Of a DNA stretch of 18,842 nucleotides, positions 15,613-18,842 are shown one piece after another. Every line of letters begins with the position of its first letter. Positions within the stretch are counted from its first letter, which is position 1. The stretch is taken from assembly GCA_011052165.1 (NCBI GenBank), contig DRJN01000296.1, positions 1-18,842 of the forward strand. The letters run 5' to 3'. A program made the position numbers and the translations under genes. Origin of the DNA: Gammaproteobacteria bacterium (GTDB lineage: Bacteria; Pseudomonadota; Gammaproteobacteria; UBA6429; Thiohalophilaceae). The notes beneath the pieces were generated by a model. That model saw only the letters and a program-made list of their open reading frames with translations. It was not told the DNA's origin and searched no databases.

Positions 15613-16896
15613 CTAGGCATCGAAATATTCATCCTGCTCTGTTCTCAACTTGTCACTGAGACGCCCTGCGGGCAATTCAATATCATCATAGGTCAGTACC
15701 TCATCCTTTGAAACAGCCCGTTTGAGACGGCAGCCTTCCGACAATCCCAGTGGAAGCAGACTGTCGTGGCGGCAAACCCCGGCATGCTCCGCCAACCCAT
15801 AACTGGTGAAACGGCCTATGCCATCCAGCACTTCGCCTGCGAGCATGTCCTTCTTTGCTGCCGTTAACACATCAACCACCGGCGGACCGATCGGAGCTGT
15901 GGTCGGGTCTTTATACAAAACGGCTCTTGCCACGCTCATTGGCGCTTCAAAATGGCAAATATGGTAGGGGGTATAAAATACATAGAACGGACCCTCGCCC
16001 ATTTTGTAATAGTTGAGGTAGCCTTGCTGAATCTTGTCCTCGTTATAGCCGATAACAAAGACACCACCCCCGGGTTGTGCGCCGAGCACATAGTCGACTA
16101 TTCCACCTTCGAGCATTCTTTCGTGTGAAAATACATTCACGGCGTCGTTAACATGCTCGCAGGCCGGGCCGAGCATACCGCGCTTTGCCACCTTGAAACC
16201 GGTGGCATTGGCCACCACCGCCATTTCCATTGAGATTTTCGAGCCGTCGGCGAAGGACGTCACCATGTGCGGCTTCTGTCCGTATTTCTCTGCAAATCCT
16301 TTCTGTGTCTCGGGTGTGCGGTAGGCATCCTGCAAACCTTTCATGTTACCCGCCAGTACCGGCCGGCAGCCGATACCTTCGACATAGCGGAACAGATTCA
16401 TGATGACACCCGGTTGGTCACCGTCGGCATTGGTAATCACAACACCCGCCTTATCGGCGTAGACTTTGAGTATGGGGCCCAGGGTCGCGTCAAGCTCGGC
16501 GTTCATTAGTACGATGTGTTTACCGTGTTCGATGGCCGTCATCACAACATGCACACCGAACTCGATCTCACCCGTTACCTCTATGATGGCATCGACACCC
16601 TCGGCCCGGCACACCATTTGAGCATCATCGGTGACAGCACACTGTCCCTTCCTGATCGCATCTTCCAGTTCCAGCGGGCTGTCCACGGTCAACACCGATT
16701 CAACACCTGCCTGCCGGTAGGCTTTTTCGGCTGCCGAGACCGTCCGGTTAGCAATCGCTACCAGTTGCATACCCCGGGTATAGCGCACAATCTGCAAGGC
16801 AAGTCCGCGCCCCATGTAGCCGGCACCAATCATGGCGACACGTATCGGTCTGTTTTGGCGTTCCAGTTCTTCCAGCGCCTTGTCCAGAATAATCAC
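15613..16896 (-). CDS. NAD(P)-dependent oxidoreductase with C-terminal SAF domain (COG4091-type, homoserine-dehydrogenase-like)
   Basis: The N-terminal Rossmann fold has VAMIGAGYMGRG (20-31) and ANR after the second strand, with DAIIEVTGEIEFG further on. The C-terminus (about 370-427) looks like a SAF domain (GCRLKRAVSKDEVLTYDDIELP). This combination is known as predicted homoserine-dehydrogenase-like proteins, often seen in surface polysaccharide clusters. The exact reaction is not established, and here it may reduce or oxidise a CDP-keto-sugar or make a side-chain precursor. I use the GTG at 16896, which overlaps the rfbC stop as GTGA, the same coupling seen at rfbF; an upstream in-frame GTG at 16908 adds four residues. 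No good ribosome site distinguishes them. The protein is 427 residues and looks complete. Confidence 0.8.
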   Translation of the reverse strand: MIILDKALEELERQNRPIRVAMIGAGYMGRGLALQIVRYTRGMQLVAIANRTVSAAEKAYRQAGVESVLTVDSPLELEDAIRKGQCAVTDDAQMVCRAEGVDAIIEVTGEIEFGVHVVMTAIEHGKHIVLMNAELDATLGPILKVYADKAGVVITNADGDQPGVIMNLFRYVEGIGCRPVLAGNMKGLQDAYRTPETQKGFAEKYGQKPHMVTSFADGSKISMEMAVVANATGFKVAKRGMLGPACEHVNDAVNVFSHERMLEGGIVDYVLGAQPGGGVFVIGYNEDKIQQGYLNYYKMGEGPFYVFYTPYHICHFEAPMSVARAVLYKDPTTAPIGPPVVDVLTAAKKDMLAGEVLDGIGRFTSYGLAEHAGVCRHDSLLPLGLSEGCRLKRAVSKDEVLTYDDIELPAGRLSDKLRTEQDEYFDA

Positions 16897-17420
16897 AACA
16901 ACGGCCACGAACGGTCTTTTTCAGAAATCAGCAACTCGCCTGCTTCAGGCCAGTCAATCCCCACGGCCGGATCATCCCAGCGAACACCACCCTCGGCGCC
17001 TGGCGCATAGAACTGAGATACTTGATAGAACAATTCACACTCATCCTGCAGGGTAATATAGCCGTGCGCAAAGCCCTCGGGTACGTACAGCATACGATGA
17101 TTTTCTTCTGTCAGCTCTACACCCGTCCACTTCAGGTAGCTCGGCGAATCAGCGCGCAAGTCCACAATAACATCGTAGATCGCACCCCGGGTACAGCGCA
17201 CCAGTTTAACTTCTGCATGCGCTTGCTGTTGATAATGCATACCCCGCAGGATGCCTTTTTTATGATTATACGCAACGTTGCACTGCACCAGGTCAGTTTT
17301 GAGCCCCTGCGCTTCAAACTCTCGCGCACACCAGACGCGCGCAAAATAGCCTCTTTCGTCCTGACGGGGTTCGATATCGACAATGCAGGCCCCTTGCAGT
17401 TCGGTTTGTGTGAAAATCAA
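16893..17420 (-). CDS. rfbC: RmlC/RfbC-type 4-keto-6-deoxysugar 3,5-epimerase
   Basis: The 175-residue cupin matches dTDP-4-dehydrorhamnose 3,5-epimerases. It shows DERGYF (21-26), the catalytic His in LRGMHYQ (H62), Lys72, Tyr132 in ELFYQ, and FYAPGAEGGVRWDDP near 137-151. All three catalytic residues appear conserved, so it should be active. In the usual pathway it inverts C3 and C5 of dTDP-4-keto-6-deoxyglucose. Here it sits between rfbG and rfbF, with no RmlA, RmlB or RmlD gene in the window. Its substrate may therefore be the CDP-linked keto-sugar, or the dTDP sugar if rml genes are elsewhere. It follows rfbG after 67 bases that include a short repeat element, and overlaps the next gene by 4 bases. 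Confidence 0.88.
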   Translation of the reverse strand: MIFTQTELQGACIVDIEPRQDERGYFARVWCAREFEAQGLKTDLVQCNVAYNHKKGILRGMHYQQQAHAEVKLVRCTRGAIYDVIVDLRADSPSYLKWTGVELTEENHRMLYVPEGFAHGYITLQDECELFYQVSQFYAPGAEGGVRWDDPAVGIDWPEAGELLISEKDRSWPLL

Positions 17421-17440
17421 CGTAATAACCTCTTTCCAGC

Positions 17441-17475
17441 CATCATGAGATCGCCGCGCTACGCTCGCGATGACA
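17441..17475. repeat. REP-like small palindromic element between rfbG and rfbC
   Basis: The spacer contains GATCGCCGCGCTACGCTCGCGATGACA. ATCGC pairs with GCGAT, and within it GCG-CTA-CGC forms an inner stem. This strongly resembles the GAGATTGC..GCGCT/CGCTCGCAATGAC family of dispersed repeats found in many proteobacterial genomes. It lies in an operon spacer of 67 bases, where such elements usually sit, and could form a transcript hairpin. Copy number elsewhere in the genome cannot be seen here. Confidence 0.5.
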
Positions 17476-17487
17476 AGAATATTTCAA

Positions 17488-18570
17488 TTAATCAGGGCTT
17501 CCCTGGCTTATATCGAGGTTCTGATAGGCATCGATTTGTGACAGTGTGTATGCGCGCATATCCTCACCCTGCTGGCAAACCTTGTACCACTCTGTCAACC
17601 ACTGAAGTACCTGAGACAAATCCATCTTTGGCACCCATTTCAACAGGCTGCGCGCCTTTGAGCTATCCAGCTTGAGATAAGCTGCCTCGTGCACCTGAGG
17701 TTGGGAATCCAGTTCGTAACTGGCACCCTCGCCCCAGGCCTCGATCATTTGCCTGACAATCCATTCTACCGGCATTGCGCCCTGCTCAGCGGGTCCAAAG
17801 TTCCATCCGCCGGCAAACTCCGGTCCATGCACCCAAAGGCTCTCCACCAGCGTCAGGTAGCCGTTCAGCGGTTCCAGCACATGTTGCCACGGGCGGATCG
17901 CATCGGGACTGCGAATAACGACGGTAGAGGCCTGTGTGAATGCGCGGATGATATCGGGAATCAGGCGGTCTGTTGCCCAGTCGCCGCCGCCAATGACGTT
18001 ACCCGCCCTGGCGCTGGCCACCGTACATTCGTTCGTGCCATTTGAAAAGTACGATTTTCTGTAGGCCTCGGTGACCAGTTCGGCACAGCCCTTGCTGCTG
18101 GAATAGGGGTCGTGCCCGCCCATGGGCTCGTTTTCCCGGTAGGCCCACAGCCATTCCCGGTTCTCGTAACACTTGTCGCTGGTAATATTCAGCACCACAC
18201 GCACGCTGTCGGAATGGCGTACCGCCTCCAGGACATTGACTGTCCCCATGACATTCGTTTCATAGGTTTCAACCGGACTGTCATAGGAATAACGTACCAG
18301 TGCCTGTGCCGCCATGTGAATGATGATTTCAGGCTGGCGTGATGCTACCTGCTGCTTCAGGCCGGCCAGGTCGCGTATATCACCCGCGACAGAATGCATA
18401 CCTTCCGCCACATTGGCTGTTTCAAACAAACTCGGTTGCGTGGGTGCCGGCAATGCATAGCCGCTGACATTGGCGCCCAGATTCTGGAGCCATAGCGAAA
18501 GCCAGCTGCCTTTAAATCCGGTATGCCCGGTAATCAACACATTTTTATTTTGCCAGAACTCGGGGTTCAT
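17488..18570 (-). CDS. rfbG: CDP-glucose 4,6-dehydratase
   Basis: The 360-residue extended short-chain dehydrogenase has GHTGFKGSWLSLWL (15-28), the NAD-binding glycine motif in the exact form seen in RfbG/DdhB. It also has ITSDKCYEN (129-137) with the catalytic Thr/Asp region and Y156-SSS-K160. It converts CDP-glucose to CDP-4-keto-6-deoxyglucose in the cytoplasm, the step after RfbF. The usual next enzyme for 3,6-dideoxyhexoses, the PLP-dependent E1 dehydrase (RfbH), is not in the window. The gene starts 26 bases after the stop of the membrane-protein gene upstream and is followed by the epimerase. Length and motifs are complete. Confidence 0.95.
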   Translation of the reverse strand: MNPEFWQNKNVLITGHTGFKGSWLSLWLQNLGANVSGYALPAPTQPSLFETANVAEGMHSVAGDIRDLAGLKQQVASRQPEIIIHMAAQALVRYSYDSPVETYETNVMGTVNVLEAVRHSDSVRVVLNITSDKCYENREWLWAYRENEPMGGHDPYSSSKGCAELVTEAYRKSYFSNGTNECTVASARAGNVIGGGDWATDRLIPDIIRAFTQASTVVIRSPDAIRPWQHVLEPLNGYLTLVESLWVHGPEFAGGWNFGPAEQGAMPVEWIVRQMIEAWGEGASYELDSQPQVHEAAYLKLDSSKARSLLKWVPKMDLSQVLQWLTEWYKVCQQGEDMRAYTLSQIDAYQNLDISQGSPD

Positions 18571-18596
18571 TCGTCTGTTACTCTGTTATTTAACGC

Positions 18597-18842
18597 TTAC
18601 AGCACGAGAAGTCCACGCACACCCAGGATCAGCACTGCTACCAGGGCCGCAGTGCTCAAGCCGCTCCATCGGGTTCGTTTTTCAGAAATAAGCAGTTCGC
18701 ACCCATAGAACAGGACAACCATTTGCACAACAAACGTTATCCACTCACTTCCCCAGAAATTGCCTTTTGAGGCCACCAGCACTGCCAGCAAAGACAATAC
18801 AACAAGATAATCTGTTGCTGTAGTATTGAATTCGGCTTTTCG
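18597..18842 (-). CDS. C-terminal end of a membrane protein, possibly a MraY/WecA-like glycosyl-1-phosphate transferase (cut by right edge)
   Basis: The frame is open from the right edge (first codon CGA at 18842-18840) to TAA at 18597-18599, giving 81 residues and no true start. After a polar beginning (KAEFNTTATDYLVV), three hydrophobic segments follow, with a short ISEKRTRW loop between the last two and the end at GVRGLLVL. This layout, especially a TATDYLVV-like entry to the last helices and an Arg-Trp loop, recalls the C-terminal end of polyprenyl-phosphate sugar-1-phosphate transferases that start glycan chains. That would fit the first gene of an O-antigen-type operon. The similarity is to a poorly conserved region, so an O-antigen ligase or another multi-helix protein is possible. 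Confidence 0.45.
   Translation of the reverse strand, partial: RKAEFNTTATDYLVVLSLLAVLVASKGNFWGSEWITFVVQMVVLFYGCELLISEKRTRWSGLSTAALVAVLILGVRGLLVL

Noticed and set aside
18655..18700. Shared ELLISEK peptide in the right-edge membrane protein and the RfbC end
   Set aside because: Flanking protein and DNA do not match, so this is a short coincidence rather than a duplication.
1..18842. CRISPR arrays, tRNA or rRNA genes, insertion sequences
   Set aside because: I found no regularly spaced repeats, RNA gene signatures, transposase or integrase motifs, or terminal inverted repeats by eye.

Overview
The window looks like a chromosomal segment of a Gram-negative proteobacterium, most likely a gammaproteobacterium. 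The evidence is an ABC-dependent O-antigen/capsule export pair (Wzm/Wzt), a CDP-deoxyhexose pathway, a twin-arginine leader, and a surface protein with a Gly-rich/Cys/DP/transmembrane/Arg tail. No taxonomic marker gene is present, so this rests on gene content. Coding DNA is moderately GC-rich, and the non-coding gaps at about 600-800 and 2500-2930 are clearly AT-rich.

Left part (1-6950), three envelope or exported-protein loci. A gene cut by the left edge (minus strand) encodes a signal peptide followed by a malectin-like carbohydrate-binding domain. On the plus strand a 51-codon microgene (801-956) encodes little more than a Tat leader. It lies in the same reading frame as, and one stop codon upstream of, a GMC-family flavin oxidoreductase that has no leader of its own. 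A 450-bp AT-rich gap with a possible sigma-54-type promoter follows. Next is a 1317-residue surface protein: signal peptide, seven FG-GAP/VCBS-type blades, about seven Ig/cadherin-like domains, a calcium-binding TSP3-like stretch, a choice-of-anchor-U-like domain and a C-terminal sorting tail. A strong intrinsic terminator closes it.

Right part (6951-18842), a polysaccharide biosynthesis and export cluster in three transcription blocks. (i) Minus, 8580 to 6951: a family 2 glycosyltransferase and a NodB-type polysaccharide deacetylase. (ii) Plus, 8697 to 11603: a hexapeptide acyltransferase, a second family 2 glycosyltransferase and the exporter ATPase Wzt with a C-terminal substrate-recognition domain. 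Blocks i and ii diverge from a 116-bp intergenic region. (iii) Minus, from beyond the right edge to 11588: the C-terminal end of a membrane protein (possibly a WecA/MraY-like initiating transferase), RfbG, an RfbC-type 3,5-epimerase, a COG4091-type Rossmann/SAF oxidoreductase, a sulfotransferase, RfbF, the permease Wzm and an asparagine-synthetase-like protein without a glutaminase cysteine. Genes in block iii are tightly packed, with two GTGA overlaps.

Together the cluster plausibly makes and exports a polysaccharide. RfbF and RfbG make CDP-4-keto-6-deoxyglucose. The epimerase and the COG4091 protein may take it to an unusual CDP-sugar. Glycosyltransferases assemble the chain, acyl, sulfo, deacetyl and perhaps amide changes decorate it, and Wzm/Wzt carry it across the inner membrane. 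The points most worth a second look are the Tat microgene/GMC pair, the sorting tail of the giant protein, the non-standard CDP-sugar branch, and the split, convergently overlapping arrangement of wzt and wzm.
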